Positions 53,616 to 63,399 of a stretch of 64,000 nt of DNA are shown here, piece by piece. The notes below the pieces were generated by a model, which saw only the letters and a program-made list of their open reading frames with translations, was not told the DNA's origin and did no database searches. Made by a program: the position numbers and the translations under genes. Within the stretch, counting starts at the first letter, position 1, and each line of letters opens with the position of its first letter. The stretch lies in assembly GCF_009828105.1 (NCBI RefSeq), contig NZ_WTYQ01000001.1, forward strand, positions 930,001-994,000. Direction: 5' to 3'. The DNA comes from Altericroceibacterium indicum. GTDB lineage: Bacteria > Pseudomonadota > Alphaproteobacteria > Sphingomonadales > Sphingomonadaceae.

Positions 53616-55805
53616 ATGATTAAACGTATGCTGGCAACAACCGCTCTGGGTCTGGTGCTCAGCGCCTGTACCACTACCGGTGGCGCATCTATGGAAGATA
53701 CCGCAATGGAAACGACCGAAACATCCACTGACGTCGCGATCCCTGAAGCCACTGGCGTTTTCGCTCAGGAATCCACCCTGCCGTTCCATGCGCCTGACTT
53801 CAGCAAGATCAAGGATAGCGATTATCTGCCTGCCATGAAGCAGGGAATGGCGATCCAGACCGCCGAAGTGGACGCGATCAAGAACAACCCCGCAGCACCG
53901 ACCTTCGAAAACACCGTCGTTGCGCTGGAAAAATCCGGCCGGATGCTGACGCGCGTTCTGAACACTTTCTATGGTGTCGTGGGCGCCAATACCAATGACA
54001 CGCTCGATGCGGTAGATGCAGAAATCTCACCCCAGCTCGCGGCTCATTCGGATGCAATCATGCTCGATCCGCAGCTCTTTGCCCGGGTCAAGGCCGTCTA
54101 TGACAATCGCGCTGCGACCAACATGACGCCAGAAGATGCCACTCTGCTCGAAAAGACCTATGAACGTATGGTCCATGCAGGGGCTGAACTGACTCCTGCA
54201 CAAAAAGAGCAGGTAAAGAAAATCAATGGTGAACTTTCCACTCTCACCACACAATTTTCACAGCGCCTGACAGATGCCACCAAAGCTGGTGCCCTGGTTG
54301 TAGACGATAAAGCCAAGCTGGCTGGCCTGTCCGATGGCGACATCGCTTCGGCTGCCAAGGCGGCGGAAGAACGCGGCATGGCCGGCAAATATTTGCTGCC
54401 GCTGCAGAACACCACGCAGCAGCCACAGCTTGCCGAACTGACAGATCGTTCCACACGTGAAGCGCTGTTCAATGCTAGCTGGGATCGTGCCGAAAAGGGC
54501 GATGCCAATGATACACGCGCGCTCATCAAGCAGATTGCCACGCTGCGCGCCCAGAAAGCCGCGCTGTTCGGCAAGCCTGATTGGGCAAGCTATGTGATGT
54601 ATGATCGCATGGTGCAAAGCCCGGCTGCTGCGATGAAATTCATGGAGCAGATGGTCCCCGCCCTCGCCGCCACACAGCGCGCGGAAGCAGCCGAACTGAA
54701 CGCGACAATCAAGGCAGACGGCAAAAACTTCACGGTCAAGCCATGGGACTGGAACATGTATTCCGAAAAAGTCCGCAAGGCGAAGTATGATATCGATGAA
54801 AATGCCACCAAGCCCTATTTCGAAATTCATCGCGTGCTTGAAGATGGTGTATTTTATGCCGCCAATCAGCTTTATGGGCTGACCTTCAAGAAGCGCACCG
54901 ATATTCCGACATATAGCCCCGATGTCTGGACCTACACAGTCTATGACAAGGATGGTTCGGAACTGGGCCTGTTCTATTTCGACCCCTATCAGCGTGACAG
55001 CAAGCGCGGTGGCGCATGGATGTCGAACTTTGTGGACCAGAGCTTTCTCTTCGATGAAAAGCCAGTGATCTACAATGTACTGAACATTCCCAAGGCCGCT
55101 GCAGGCGAACCGCAATTGGTCAGTTTCGACAATGTCGAAACCATGTTCCACGAATTTGGCCATGCGCTGCACGGCTTCTTCGCACACCAGGAATACCCAA
55201 GCCTTTCAGGCACCGCTGTTGCGCGGGACTTCGTGGAATTCCCAAGCCAGATCAACGAAATGTGGGCCAGCGATCCAACGGTTCTAGCGCATTATGCCAA
55301 GCATTATAAAACGGGTGAAACCATCCCGACGGCTCTGATTGACAAGATCAAGGAAGCAGCCAAGTTCAATCAGGGCTATGCTCTGGGTGAAACGATGGAA
55401 GCTGCCATGCTCGACATGAAGTGGCATTCCCTGTCTGCTCAGCAGGCCGCTGCGGTCAATGTTGACGCTTTCGAGAAGAAGTCGCTCGACAGTCTCGGGC
55501 TTGAAACCGATCTGGTGCCGCCACGCTATCGTAGCTCATATTTCCGCCATATCTTCACCAATGGCTATGCTGCGGGCTATTATTCCTACCTCTGGACCGA
55601 AATGCTCGCCAAGGATGGCAGCCAGTGGTTCCGCGATAATGGTGGCCTGAGCCGCAAGAATGGCGATCACTTCCGCGAAACCGTGCTGAGCCAGGGTGGA
55701 ACCAAGGAATATCTGCCGATGTATCGTGCCTTCACCGGACATGACCCTGAAGTAGAGCCGATGCTCGAATCTCGTGGCCTGGTCGGCGGTGACGACGCCA
55801 AGTAA
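53616..55805 (+). CDS. M3-family zinc metallopeptidase (Dcp-like), predicted lipoprotein
   Basis: A 729-residue oligopeptidase with signal MIKRMLATTALGLVLSAC (lipobox LSAC, Cys18), then an acidic Thr-rich linker and the M3 domain: FHEFGHALHGFFAH with the HExxH zinc motif, and FVEFPSQINEMW with the third ligand Glu. It resembles dipeptidyl carboxypeptidase, here placed in the periplasm by its lipidation signal. AGGAGG lies 7 nt before the ATG at 53616, which rules out the upstream ATG at 53568. Confidence 0.93.
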   Translation: MIKRMLATTALGLVLSACTTTGGASMEDTAMETTETSTDVAIPEATGVFAQESTLPFHAPDFSKIKDSDYLPAMKQGMAIQTAEVDAIKNNPAAPTFENTVVALEKSGRMLTRVLNTFYGVVGANTNDTLDAVDAEISPQLAAHSDAIMLDPQLFARVKAVYDNRAATNMTPEDATLLEKTYERMVHAGAELTPAQKEQVKKINGELSTLTTQFSQRLTDATKAGALVVDDKAKLAGLSDGDIASAAKAAEERGMAGKYLLPLQNTTQQPQLAELTDRSTREALFNASWDRAEKGDANDTRALIKQIATLRAQKAALFGKPDWASYVMYDRMVQSPAAAMKFMEQMVPALAATQRAEAAELNATIKADGKNFTVKPWDWNMYSEKVRKAKYDIDENATKPYFEIHRVLEDGVFYAANQLYGLTFKKRTDIPTYSPDVWTYTVYDKDGSELGLFYFDPYQRDSKRGGAWMSNFVDQSFLFDEKPVIYNVLNIPKAAAGEPQLVSFDNVETMFHEFGHALHGFFAHQEYPSLSGTAVARDFVEFPSQINEMWASDPTVLAHYAKHYKTGETIPTALIDKIKEAAKFNQGYALGETMEAAMLDMKWHSLSAQQAAAVNVDAFEKKSLDSLGLETDLVPPRYRSSYFRHIFTNGYAAGYYSYLWTEMLAKDGSQWFRDNGGLSRKNGDHFRETVLSQGGTKEYLPMYRAFTGHDPEVEPMLESRGLVGGDDAK

Positions 55806-55823
55806 GCTATTCCATTGAACGCG

Positions 55824-55863
55824 AAAAGGGGGGCGGAACCAGCACAGGTTCCGCCCCCTTTTT
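55824..55863 (+). terminator. Rho-independent terminator of the M3 peptidase gene
   Basis: Stem GGGGGCGGAACC (55829-55840) with GGTTCCGCCCCC (55847-55858), 6-nt loop, then TTTTT. The left arm is preceded by AAAA, so it may also serve the convergent sdhE gene. Confidence 0.9.
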
Positions 55864-55911
55864 AATACGTCAATGAAACGTAAACGGCCTCAAGCTTGAT
55901 AAGCCAGACCT

Positions 55912-56184
55912 TTAGACTTTGACGTAATCGATAACTCTCATGCGGTCCATCATAGGCCCTGCATAGGCGGGCGGTGTTGGCTGGACACCCAGTGCCCAGG
56001 CCATGATGTCCACATCAACTTCATCCAGCAGTGCTTCGAACAGCGCAAGTTCTGCCTCATCCCACTCTGCATGATATTTATCGAAGAAGCCGCCGATCAT
56101 ATAATCGGCTTCGCGCGTGCCACGGTGCCATGCACGGAAGCGGCAACGGGCGATACGGGTGTTTTTATCGGGCATATTGGCCAT
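55912..56184 (-). CDS. sdhE: FAD assembly factor SdhE
   Basis: A 90-residue helical protein with the signature HRGTREADYMIGGFFD (R-G-x2-E) used to promote covalent FAD attachment to SdhA. Start taken at ATG 56184; an in-frame GTG at 56202 and ATG 56175 are alternatives, none with a clear ribosome site. Divergent from recG, an arrangement I recall from other alphaproteobacteria. Confidence 0.9.
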   Translation of the reverse strand: MANMPDKNTRIARCRFRAWHRGTREADYMIGGFFDKYHAEWDEAELALFEALLDEVDVDIMAWALGVQPTPPAYAGPMMDRMRVIDYVKV

Positions 56185-56236
56185 GATCGACCGGTAAGGC
56201 ACTCGTCTTCACCGCGCAAGCGTCTATAGCATGCTC

Positions 56237-58294
56237 ATGCGCCCCGATATGCTCAACCCCCTCTTCGCAGATACTGAAAGCATGGACGGAGTCGGTCCGA
56301 AAATGCGCAAGCCCCTTGCCAAGCTGGGGCTGACCCGAATACGCGATGTAATCTATCACCTGCCTGATCGCTTCGTGCAGCGCCATTGTGCCGCCACGCT
56401 CGATGATGCAACGATTGGCGAACAGCTGATCGTGCCGCTGACGCCGATCGAACATAAGGCCAGCGCAGGGCGTGGCCCCTTCCGCGTAATGGCGCAGGAT
56501 GATGCAGGCAATATCTGCTCTATCACCTATTTCGGCAGAGCATCCTATACCGCGAAGAAACAGCTTCCCGTTGGCGAAAAGCGTTGGGTGGCCGGCAAGC
56601 TCGAACAATATGGGCAGATGCTCCAGATCGTTCATCCAGACCATATTGCCGACAATAGCAGTGGCGCGATGGCCAAGCTGGTGGAACCGATCTATCCTCT
56701 GGCGGAAGGGCTTACACAGCCGCGCATGGCCGCCCTTGTCACACAAGGCCTTGGGCATTTGCCTGATGTGCCCGAATGGGTCGAACCCAGCGTCATGCAA
56801 AAGGAAGGATGGCCCACCTGGAAGCAAGCACTGGTCGACGGTCATAAAGCGGAAAACAAAGCCGCACGTGATCGGCTGGCTTATGACGAATTGCTGGCCA
56901 ATAGCCTCGCATTGATGCTTGTTCGCGCGGCCAATCGGGGGCGTAAAGGGCAACCACTCCAAACTGACGGACATTTGCGCAACAAGCTGCAACTGCCCTT
57001 CCCGCTCACTGGCGCACAAAAGCGTTCCATTGCTGAAATTGAAGGCGATCTCGCCCAATCATCCCCCATGCTGCGGCTGCTGCAAGGCGATGTGGGCGCG
57101 GGTAAAACGGTGGTGGCGCTGGAAGCCCTGCTGATCGCAGTGGAGGCCGGTGCGCAAGGTGCGATGCTGGCACCAACCGAAATTCTTGCCCGCCAGCATT
57201 ATGAAACCTTGCGCCAGATGCTCGCTCCCACAGGCGTGCAAATTGCGCTGCTGACCGGGCGAGATAAAGGCAAGGCGCGCGAATCCATCCTGATGGGGCT
57301 GATGGATGGCTCGATCGACATCGTCGTTGGCACCCATGCCATTTTTCAGGATGCAGTCCATTATCGCAATCTTGCGCTGGTCGTCATTGATGAACAGCAT
57401 CGCTTTGGTGTTGGCCAGCGCCTGATGCTGACCAAGAAAGGCCGTGTCACCCCGCATTGTCTGGCGATGACCGCCACCCCTATTCCGCGCACGCTAACGC
57501 TGGCGGAATATGGCGAAATGGATGTGTCCCGGCTCGATGAACTGCCCCCCGGCCGGCAAGCGATTGATACGCGCGTCATTTCAGCGGAGCGTCTGCCTGA
57601 TGTCGTCGCCGGTTTGGAGCGCCACTTTGCACAAGGCAATCAGGCCTATTGGGTCTGCCCTATGGTGCGCGAGAATGAAAATGAGGACATCGCCGCCGCT
57701 GAAGCCCGCTATGCCGGGCTGAAGGAAAGGCTCGGTAATGATGTCGTTCTTGTCCACGGCCAGTTGAAGGCGGACGAAAAGGACGCAGCAATGGAACGTT
57801 TTGCCAAAGGTGATGCGAAATTGCTGGTCGCTACCACAGTGATTGAAGTTGGCGTGGACGTTCCCAACGCAACGCTGATGATTATCGAACAGGCCGAACG
57901 TTTCGGGCTTGCGCAACTTCACCAGCTTCGTGGGCGGGTCGGCCGTGGGTCTAAAAAGTCCATTTGCCTCCTCATTCGGGGGGAGCACCTCTCTCAGACC
58001 GGGCGCGAAAGGCTTGCTCTGATGCGTGAGACACAGGATGGTTTTCGTCTTGCCGAAGAAGACCTTCGTTTGCGCGGTGGGGGTGAGCTTCTGGGCACAA
58101 GACAGTCCGGAGACAGCCCCTTTAACGTAGCCAATCTGGAGCAAATCCAACGCCTTCTGCCCGTTGCCCATGACGATGCAAAATTACTGGTTGAACGTGA
58201 CGGCGGGCTGGATAGTCCTCGTGGATCAGCCGCCAGAATTCTGCTCTATCTGTTTGAAAGAGACTGGGGCGTTCAACTGCTACGTGGTGGGTAA
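56237..58294 (+). CDS. recG: ATP-dependent DNA helicase RecG
   Basis: Branched-DNA helicase for fork regression, 685 residues. N-terminal wedge domain with an OB fold, then helicase motifs: LLQGDVGAGKTVVALEAL (I), VVIDEQHRFGVGQR (II, DEQH), TATPIPRTL (III), and QLRGRVGRG (VI). Start at ATG 56237 (MRPDMLNPLF) is the family-like N-terminus; ATGs at 56231 and 56249 are alternatives. Only about 50 bp separate it from divergent sdhE. Confidence 0.96.
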   Translation: MRPDMLNPLFADTESMDGVGPKMRKPLAKLGLTRIRDVIYHLPDRFVQRHCAATLDDATIGEQLIVPLTPIEHKASAGRGPFRVMAQDDAGNICSITYFGRASYTAKKQLPVGEKRWVAGKLEQYGQMLQIVHPDHIADNSSGAMAKLVEPIYPLAEGLTQPRMAALVTQGLGHLPDVPEWVEPSVMQKEGWPTWKQALVDGHKAENKAARDRLAYDELLANSLALMLVRAANRGRKGQPLQTDGHLRNKLQLPFPLTGAQKRSIAEIEGDLAQSSPMLRLLQGDVGAGKTVVALEALLIAVEAGAQGAMLAPTEILARQHYETLRQMLAPTGVQIALLTGRDKGKARESILMGLMDGSIDIVVGTHAIFQDAVHYRNLALVVIDEQHRFGVGQRLMLTKKGRVTPHCLAMTATPIPRTLTLAEYGEMDVSRLDELPPGRQAIDTRVISAERLPDVVAGLERHFAQGNQAYWVCPMVRENENEDIAAAEARYAGLKERLGNDVVLVHGQLKADEKDAAMERFAKGDAKLLVATTVIEVGVDVPNATLMIIEQAERFGLAQLHQLRGRVGRGSKKSICLLIRGEHLSQTGRERLALMRETQDGFRLAEEDLRLRGGGELLGTRQSGDSPFNVANLEQIQRLLPVAHDDAKLLVERDGGLDSPRGSAARILLYLFERDWGVQLLRGG

Positions 58295-58395
58295 GACTTT
58301 TTAAGACTGAATCAACAAAAAGGGTAGCACAACGCCCTCTGCATCCCATATGAAGCCCGAAGATAAGAGTTTCAAAAAGTGAGGATGCAAAAGCT

Positions 58396-59823
58396 ATGAA
58401 CAAATATCTCCAGCATTATATCGGCGGCCATTGGGTCGATTCCGACGGTTCCGAAACGAAAGCCGTCATCAATCCCGCCACTGAAGAAGCCGTGAGCGAA
58501 GTCATCCTCGGCACATCGTCTGATGTCGATAAAGCCGTGCAGGCGGCCCAGAAGGCTTTTCCAAGCTTCTCCGAAACCACCAAGGAAGAACGCCTCGCTC
58601 TGCTGAAGCGCATTCAGGAAGAATACGCCAAGCGCGTCCCTGATATTGCCAAGGCGATTTCGGAAGAAATGGGTTGCCCGATTGATGTTGCCAGCACCGC
58701 CCAGTCAGGTTCAGGCCTTGGCCACATCGCCTCGACGATCAATGCGCTCGAAAATTTTGAAATGGTGGAATCCACTGGCGATAACCGCGTCATTTTCGAA
58801 GCGACAGGCGTTGTGGCTCTGATTACGCCGTGGAACTGGCCGATGAACCAGATTGTCGCCAAGGTTGCACCAGCGCTGGCCGCAGGCAATTGCGTCATCC
58901 TGAAACCTTCCGAACAAACGCCCGGTTCGGCGCAGATCTTCGCCGAAGTGCTCGACGCAGCAGGCGTTCCGGCAGGCGTGTTCAACCTCGTTCAGGGTGA
59001 TGGCCCCGGCGTTGGCACAGCTCTTTCCAAGCACCCCGGCGTTGACATGATTTCTTTCACCGGCTCCACCCGGGCAGGCATTCAGGTCGCCAAAAATGCG
59101 GCTGATACCGTGAAGCGCGTCCATCAGGAATTGGGCGGCAAATCCCCCTTCATCGTTCTTCCCGGCACGCCGCTTGAAATGGCATTGCCAGCAGGCGCAG
59201 GCGGCATGTTGCTGAACTCCGGCCAAAGCTGCGTTGCCCCAACCCGCTTCCTGATCCACAAGGACCAATATGATGACGCGGTGAAAATGCTCGCTGGCAT
59301 CTTTTCGTCCAAGGCCGTGGCAGACCCTGCCACATCGGGTGATCACATCGGCCCAGTGGTCAACAAGGCGCAATATGACAAAATTCAGGGCCTGATCGAA
59401 AAGGGCATTGAGGAAGGCGCGACCGTAGCCACTGGTGGCCTGGGCCGACCGGAGGGCATGGATAAGGGCTATTACGTCCAGCCGACCATCCTCGCCAACG
59501 TTAGCAACGACATGACCCCGGCACGCGAAGAAATCTTCGGCCCGGTTCTGGTGGTCATTCCTTATGATGATGTGGATCAGGCCATCGAAATCGCCAATGA
59601 CACACCTTATGGTCTCGGCGCCTATGTGGCTGGTGATCCGGCACTCGGTGCCAAAGTTGCCCGCAAAATCCGCGCTGGTTCGGTCTTTGTAAATTCCGGC
59701 GGTCTGGACTTTGCCTCACCTTTCGGTGGCTACAAGCAGTCCGGTAATGGGCGCGAATTTGGCAAGTTCGGCCTTGAAGAATTTATGGAAAAGAAGTCGC
59801 TCATCGGTGACATTCCCGCCTGA
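58396..59823 (+). CDS. Aldehyde dehydrogenase family protein
   Basis: NAD(P)-dependent aldehyde dehydrogenase, 475 residues. ALITPWNWPMNQI (cofactor-binding), FTGSTRAG, general-base Glu in HQELGGKSPF, nucleophile Cys in NSGQSCVAPTR, and EEIFGPVL are all present. The substrate cannot be assigned. It stands alone, with its own terminator at 59852-59883. Confidence 0.93.
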   Translation: MNKYLQHYIGGHWVDSDGSETKAVINPATEEAVSEVILGTSSDVDKAVQAAQKAFPSFSETTKEERLALLKRIQEEYAKRVPDIAKAISEEMGCPIDVASTAQSGSGLGHIASTINALENFEMVESTGDNRVIFEATGVVALITPWNWPMNQIVAKVAPALAAGNCVILKPSEQTPGSAQIFAEVLDAAGVPAGVFNLVQGDGPGVGTALSKHPGVDMISFTGSTRAGIQVAKNAADTVKRVHQELGGKSPFIVLPGTPLEMALPAGAGGMLLNSGQSCVAPTRFLIHKDQYDDAVKMLAGIFSSKAVADPATSGDHIGPVVNKAQYDKIQGLIEKGIEEGATVATGGLGRPEGMDKGYYVQPTILANVSNDMTPAREEIFGPVLVVIPYDDVDQAIEIANDTPYGLGAYVAGDPALGAKVARKIRAGSVFVNSGGLDFASPFGGYKQSGNGREFGKFGLEEFMEKKSLIGDIPA

Positions 59824-59851
59824 TTGGGCAGACATAGCGTTTAGCGCAAAG

Positions 59852-59883
59852 AAAAGGGCGGCTCAGCAATGGGCCGCCCTTTT
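59852..59883. terminator. Bidirectional terminator
   Basis: AAAAGGGCGGC (59852-59862) pairs with GCCGCCCTTTT (59873-59883), 10-nt loop, between the convergent aldehyde dehydrogenase and DUF2332 genes. Confidence 0.9.
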
Positions 59884-59894
59884 CCGTCATCAGC

Positions 59895-60956
59895 TTACCC
59901 AAGCCACTCAACCCATGCACCATGCGGGTGCGCTTCACCCAGTTTGACCCATTCTTCATGTCCCGGCCAATATCGCACGGACAATTCATGGCGAAATGTC
60001 TCCCGGTTCGTTTCCAACCTGACCCAGGCCAAGGGCTTCTCTGGCGTCGCTTTGGCCCCCGCTGTTTCCATAGCCGAAGTAATCTGATCGCGGGTTTCCA
60101 TTGGCATATATTGCCACATGACCGAGTGAAAAATCACTCGCGTCACCCCCTTATCAATTGGTGCCGCGAGGCATTCATCGACAAAAGCGCCTGCATCCAT
60201 GGCCACCACTTCGGGTGGATTGGCAGACGCCAGATCAATCGCGGCATCGATCCGCGCCATCCGTTCTGTCGCTTCAGGCCAGACATAGCTTTTCAAACGC
60301 AGCGCCTGTTCCGGCTGCGAAAGGTCTACCGGAGCCATATCACAGCCGCGAATCGCCACAATATCCACTTGTGCTTCTGGCGGTTTTTCACCTTTCCATT
60401 CCGGCTTGATCTGCATGGGTGTGCGTTCAGGGCCGATCGTCACACCGCCCAGATCATAATGATAACGGTCCATCATCGTATTAACGCCCGCGCTCGCACC
60501 CAGCTCGTTCAGTTCAAATTTTGGCCCCAAGCGCTCAGATAACCACAAAAGCCCCGCCATAATGCTGGCAGACCGCCCCGCCTCATTGGTCTGCGGCGGG
60601 CTGTCGAGCCACGGCATCAGCCGCGCATCATACATCTCTGCCATTTGCGCGACCAGGGCATCAATCGCTTTCTGGTCCGTCATCAAGCCAGCGTAAACCG
60701 GCTCCAGACGCCTATCTTCACCCGACAGGAAAAGATGATGCAACCCGCCTGCCACACGTAATGGCAGTGCGTCTTCCAGTGACAGACCCTGCCAATTGGC
60801 AATTCTTCGGCCTGTGGCACTATTCCCTTCGATAATGGCAAGTTCCGCCCGGATCACACGCGCAGTGCAAGGAGCATTCGCTTTTTCGGCATGATCAGCC
60901 TGCCAGTTGATCGCCTCCCTGACATTTGTGATTTCCATTATCGCGCGATTGTCCAT
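59895..60956 (-). CDS. DUF2332 family protein
   Basis: A 353-residue cytoplasmic protein of the DUF2332 family, function unknown. Visible features: an N-terminal helical region, [19 protein letters not shown] resembling the glycine-rich motif I of a Rossmann methyltransferase, [12 protein letters not shown], and [10 protein letters not shown]. The centre therefore looks methyltransferase-like, but no activity is known to me. ATG at 60956 is chosen because AAAGGG lies 8 nt upstream. Divergent from hisG with 41 bp between starts. Confidence 0.8.
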   Translation of the reverse strand: MDNRAIMEITNVREAINWQADHAEKANAPCTARVIRAELAIIEGNSATGRRIANWQGLSLEDALPLRVAGGLHHLFLSGEDRRLEPVYAGLMTDQKAIDALVAQMAEMYDARLMPWLDSPPQTNEAGRSASIMAGLLWLSERLGPKFELNELGASAGVNTMMDRYHYDLGGVTIGPERTPMQIKPEWKGEKPPEAQVDIVAIRGCDMAPVDLSQPEQALRLKSYVWPEATERMARIDAAIDLASANPPEVVAMDAGAFVDECLAAPIDKGVTRVIFHSVMWQYMPMETRDQITSAMETAGAKATPEKPLAWVRLETNRETFRHELSVRYWPGHEEWVKLGEAHPHGAWVEWLG

Positions 60957-60997
60957 GGACATTGCCCTTTTTGTTACGTCAGCCTACATGCGCGCCT

Positions 60998-61657
60998 ATG
61001 ACTAAGCCGCTGACCTTTGCCGTGCCCAAAGGGCGTATTCTCGACGAAGCGCTGCCCGTGATGGCTCGCGCCGGAGTGGTGCCGGAAAGCGGCTTCCACG
61101 ACAAGTCCAACCGCAGCCTCAGTTTTGCGACTGAAAAGAGCGATATGCGGATCATCCGCGTACGCGCTTTTGACGTGGCAACCTTCGTGGCCTTTGGTGC
61201 TGCTCAGGCTGGAATCGTCGGTTCCGACGTGATTGAAGAGTTCAACTATTCTGAGCTCTACGCCCCGGTGGACCTCGATATCGGCCATTGCCGTCTTTCT
61301 GTTGCCGAACCTGTTGAAGGTGCAGGGGCAGAACCCGTGGCCAATGCCAGCCATCTTCGCATCGCCACCAAATATCCCAACATCACAAGCCGCTGGTTTG
61401 AGCGCAAAGGCATTCAGGCTGAATGCGTGAAACTGAACGGTGCGATGGAACTGGCCCCAACACTGGGCCTGGCCGGGCGGATTGTCGATCTGGTTTCTAC
61501 CGGGCGGACATTGGAACAAAATGGCCTGGTCGAGAAAGACCGGATTATGCCGATCTCAGCACGTCTGATCGTTAACCGGGCCGCTTTGAAGACCGATCAG
61601 CGCGTGGCCGATCTTGTCGACGCTTTCCGCGCCATCGCCAATAAGGCAGCCGCCTGA
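60998..61657 (+). CDS. hisG: ATP phosphoribosyltransferase, short form
   Basis: First step of histidine synthesis, 219 residues. [14 protein letters not shown] at the N-terminus, [10 protein letters not shown] and the PRPP-binding [16 protein letters not shown]. The short form lacks the regulatory C-terminal domain and needs HisZ, which is not in the window. ATG at 60998 is the family start. First gene of hisG-hisD-nusB. Confidence 0.95.
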   Translation: MTKPLTFAVPKGRILDEALPVMARAGVVPESGFHDKSNRSLSFATEKSDMRIIRVRAFDVATFVAFGAAQAGIVGSDVIEEFNYSELYAPVDLDIGHCRLSVAEPVEGAGAEPVANASHLRIATKYPNITSRWFERKGIQAECVKLNGAMELAPTLGLAGRIVDLVSTGRTLEQNGLVEKDRIMPISARLIVNRAALKTDQRVADLVDAFRAIANKAAA

Positions 61658-62946
61658 TGCTCCGTCTCGACACCAGAAGCGACGATTTCGCCCGGAAATT
61701 TGACCGGGTCGTGAATGATCGCCGTGAAAGCGATGCTGATATTGCACAAACGGTCCGGGATATCCTTGCTCGGGTGAAAGCACGCGGCGATGAAGCCGTG
61801 GCCGATTACACTGCTCGCTTTGACCGCTACACTTTCGCCCGCGATGAAGATTGGGTGATTACGCCCGAAACCTGCAAAGCAGCTTTTGATGCGCTCGACC
61901 CCAAATTGCGCGAAGCGCTGGAACTGGCAGCAGACCGCATCCGCGCCTATCACGAAGCGCAGCTTCCTGCTGACCGTGACTATACGGATGATGCCGGTGT
62001 CCGGCTCGGTGCGAAATGGAGCGCGGTTGATGCCGCTGGCCTCTATGTCCCGGGCGGCCGTGCAGCCTATCCTTCATCCTTGCTGATGAACGCCATTCCC
62101 GCCAAAGTTGCGGGTGTTGAGCGTCTTGTCATCACCACACCGACACCCAAAGGCGAAGTGAACACGCTTGTCCTGGCAGCGGCGCATCTTGCCGGGGTCA
62201 GCGAAATCTGGCGTGTCGGCGGCGCGCAGGCTATTGGTGCACTGGCATATGGCACAGACCGCATCAAGCCAGTCGACGTGATCACCGGCCCCGGAAATGC
62301 CTGGGTCGCTGAAGCCAAGCGCCAACTCTACGGTGTCGTGGGTATCGACATGGTCGCTGGGCCGAGCGAAATTCTGGTAATTGCAGATGGCCAGAATGAT
62401 CCGGACTGGATTGCTGCCGATCTGTTGAGCCAGGCGGAGCATGACCCATCATCGCAGTCCATTCTGATTACGGACGATCACACTTTTGCTGAACGCGTAG
62501 AAGATCGCGTCGATGTGCAATGTGCCATGCTGTCCACCAGTACTGTCGCGCGCAAGAGCTGGGACGACAATGGCGTGATCATCAAGGTGCAGAGCCTTGA
62601 TGAAGCCCCCGCCCTCGCCAACCGTCTTGCCGCAGAACATGTTGAGCTGGCGGTGGATAATCCAGACGCCTTGTTTGCCCAATTGCGCCATGCCGGAAGT
62701 GTTTTTCTTGGCCGGTATACGCCTGAAGCTGTGGGCGATTATGTTGCCGGGCCGAACCATGTTCTGCCAACCGGCCGCCGCGCACGTTTTTCCAGCGGGC
62801 TATCTGTCCTCGATTTTATGAAGCGCACCAGCTTTATTGCTTTGGATGAAAATTCCATTGGCAAAATCGGCCCTGCCGCCGTTGCGCTCGCAGAAGTCGA
62901 AGGCTTGCCCGCCCATGCCAATTCCGTGAAAGTCCGTTTGAAATGA
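61657..62946 (+). CDS. hisD: Histidinol dehydrogenase
   Basis: Final two oxidation steps of histidine synthesis, 429 residues. LYVPGGRAAYPSSLLMN, RVGGAQAIGALAYGT, VDVITGPGN, and the zinc-site region AEHDPSSQ are typical; GPNHVLPTGRRARFSSGL is near the C-terminus. ATG at 61657 shares one base with the hisG stop (TGATG), so the pair is coupled. Confidence 0.96.
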   Translation: MLRLDTRSDDFARKFDRVVNDRRESDADIAQTVRDILARVKARGDEAVADYTARFDRYTFARDEDWVITPETCKAAFDALDPKLREALELAADRIRAYHEAQLPADRDYTDDAGVRLGAKWSAVDAAGLYVPGGRAAYPSSLLMNAIPAKVAGVERLVITTPTPKGEVNTLVLAAAHLAGVSEIWRVGGAQAIGALAYGTDRIKPVDVITGPGNAWVAEAKRQLYGVVGIDMVAGPSEILVIADGQNDPDWIAADLLSQAEHDPSSQSILITDDHTFAERVEDRVDVQCAMLSTSTVARKSWDDNGVIIKVQSLDEAPALANRLAAEHVELAVDNPDALFAQLRHAGSVFLGRYTPEAVGDYVAGPNHVLPTGRRARFSSGLSVLDFMKRTSFIALDENSIGKIGPAAVALAEVEGLPAHANSVKVRLK

Positions 62947-63389
62947 AAAGCACCCCAAAAGCCCGTTCCGCCGCCCGCCTGGCTTCCGTACAGGCACTCT
63001 ACCAGCGCGAAATGGAGGGCACGCAACTGATCCCGCTGTTGGATGAATTTCATCAGCATCGGCTGGGCCGTGAAATCGAAGACGATCAGTATAATGATGC
63101 TGACCAGCCTTTTTTCGATGATCTGGTGCGCGGCACGGCGTCGCGGATGGAAGAGATCGACGCGCTTATTCAGGCCAAGCTTGCTGATGGCTGGACGGTG
63201 AAGCGGCTAGATAAAACCATGCTGCAAATTCTGCGTTCCGGCACTTACGAACTGCTCGCCCGGCAGGATATTCCCAAAGCTACGGCAATCAGCGAATATG
63301 TTGATGTGGCCCATGCCTTTTTTGACGCGCGTGAAGCGAAATTCGTCAATGGTGTGCTGGATGCTGTTGCCAAGGACGTTCGCGACTAA
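62943..63389 (+). CDS. nusB: Transcription antitermination factor NusB
   Basis: A 148-residue all-helical factor that binds boxA with NusE/S10 during rRNA transcription. RSAARLASVQALYQREM and the C-terminal ATAISEYVDVAHAFFDAREAKF match the family. ATGA overlap with hisD. Confidence 0.94.
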   Translation: MKSTPKARSAARLASVQALYQREMEGTQLIPLLDEFHQHRLGREIEDDQYNDADQPFFDDLVRGTASRMEEIDALIQAKLADGWTVKRLDKTMLQILRSGTYELLARQDIPKATAISEYVDVAHAFFDAREAKFVNGVLDAVAKDVRD

Positions 63390-63399
63390 ACTTTTGCGT

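Noticed and set aside
54258-55187. 309-residue ORF antisense to the M3 peptidase gene
   Set aside because: It is a shadow of the peptidase codons; the composition is His/Cys-rich noise without signal, motifs or ribosome site.
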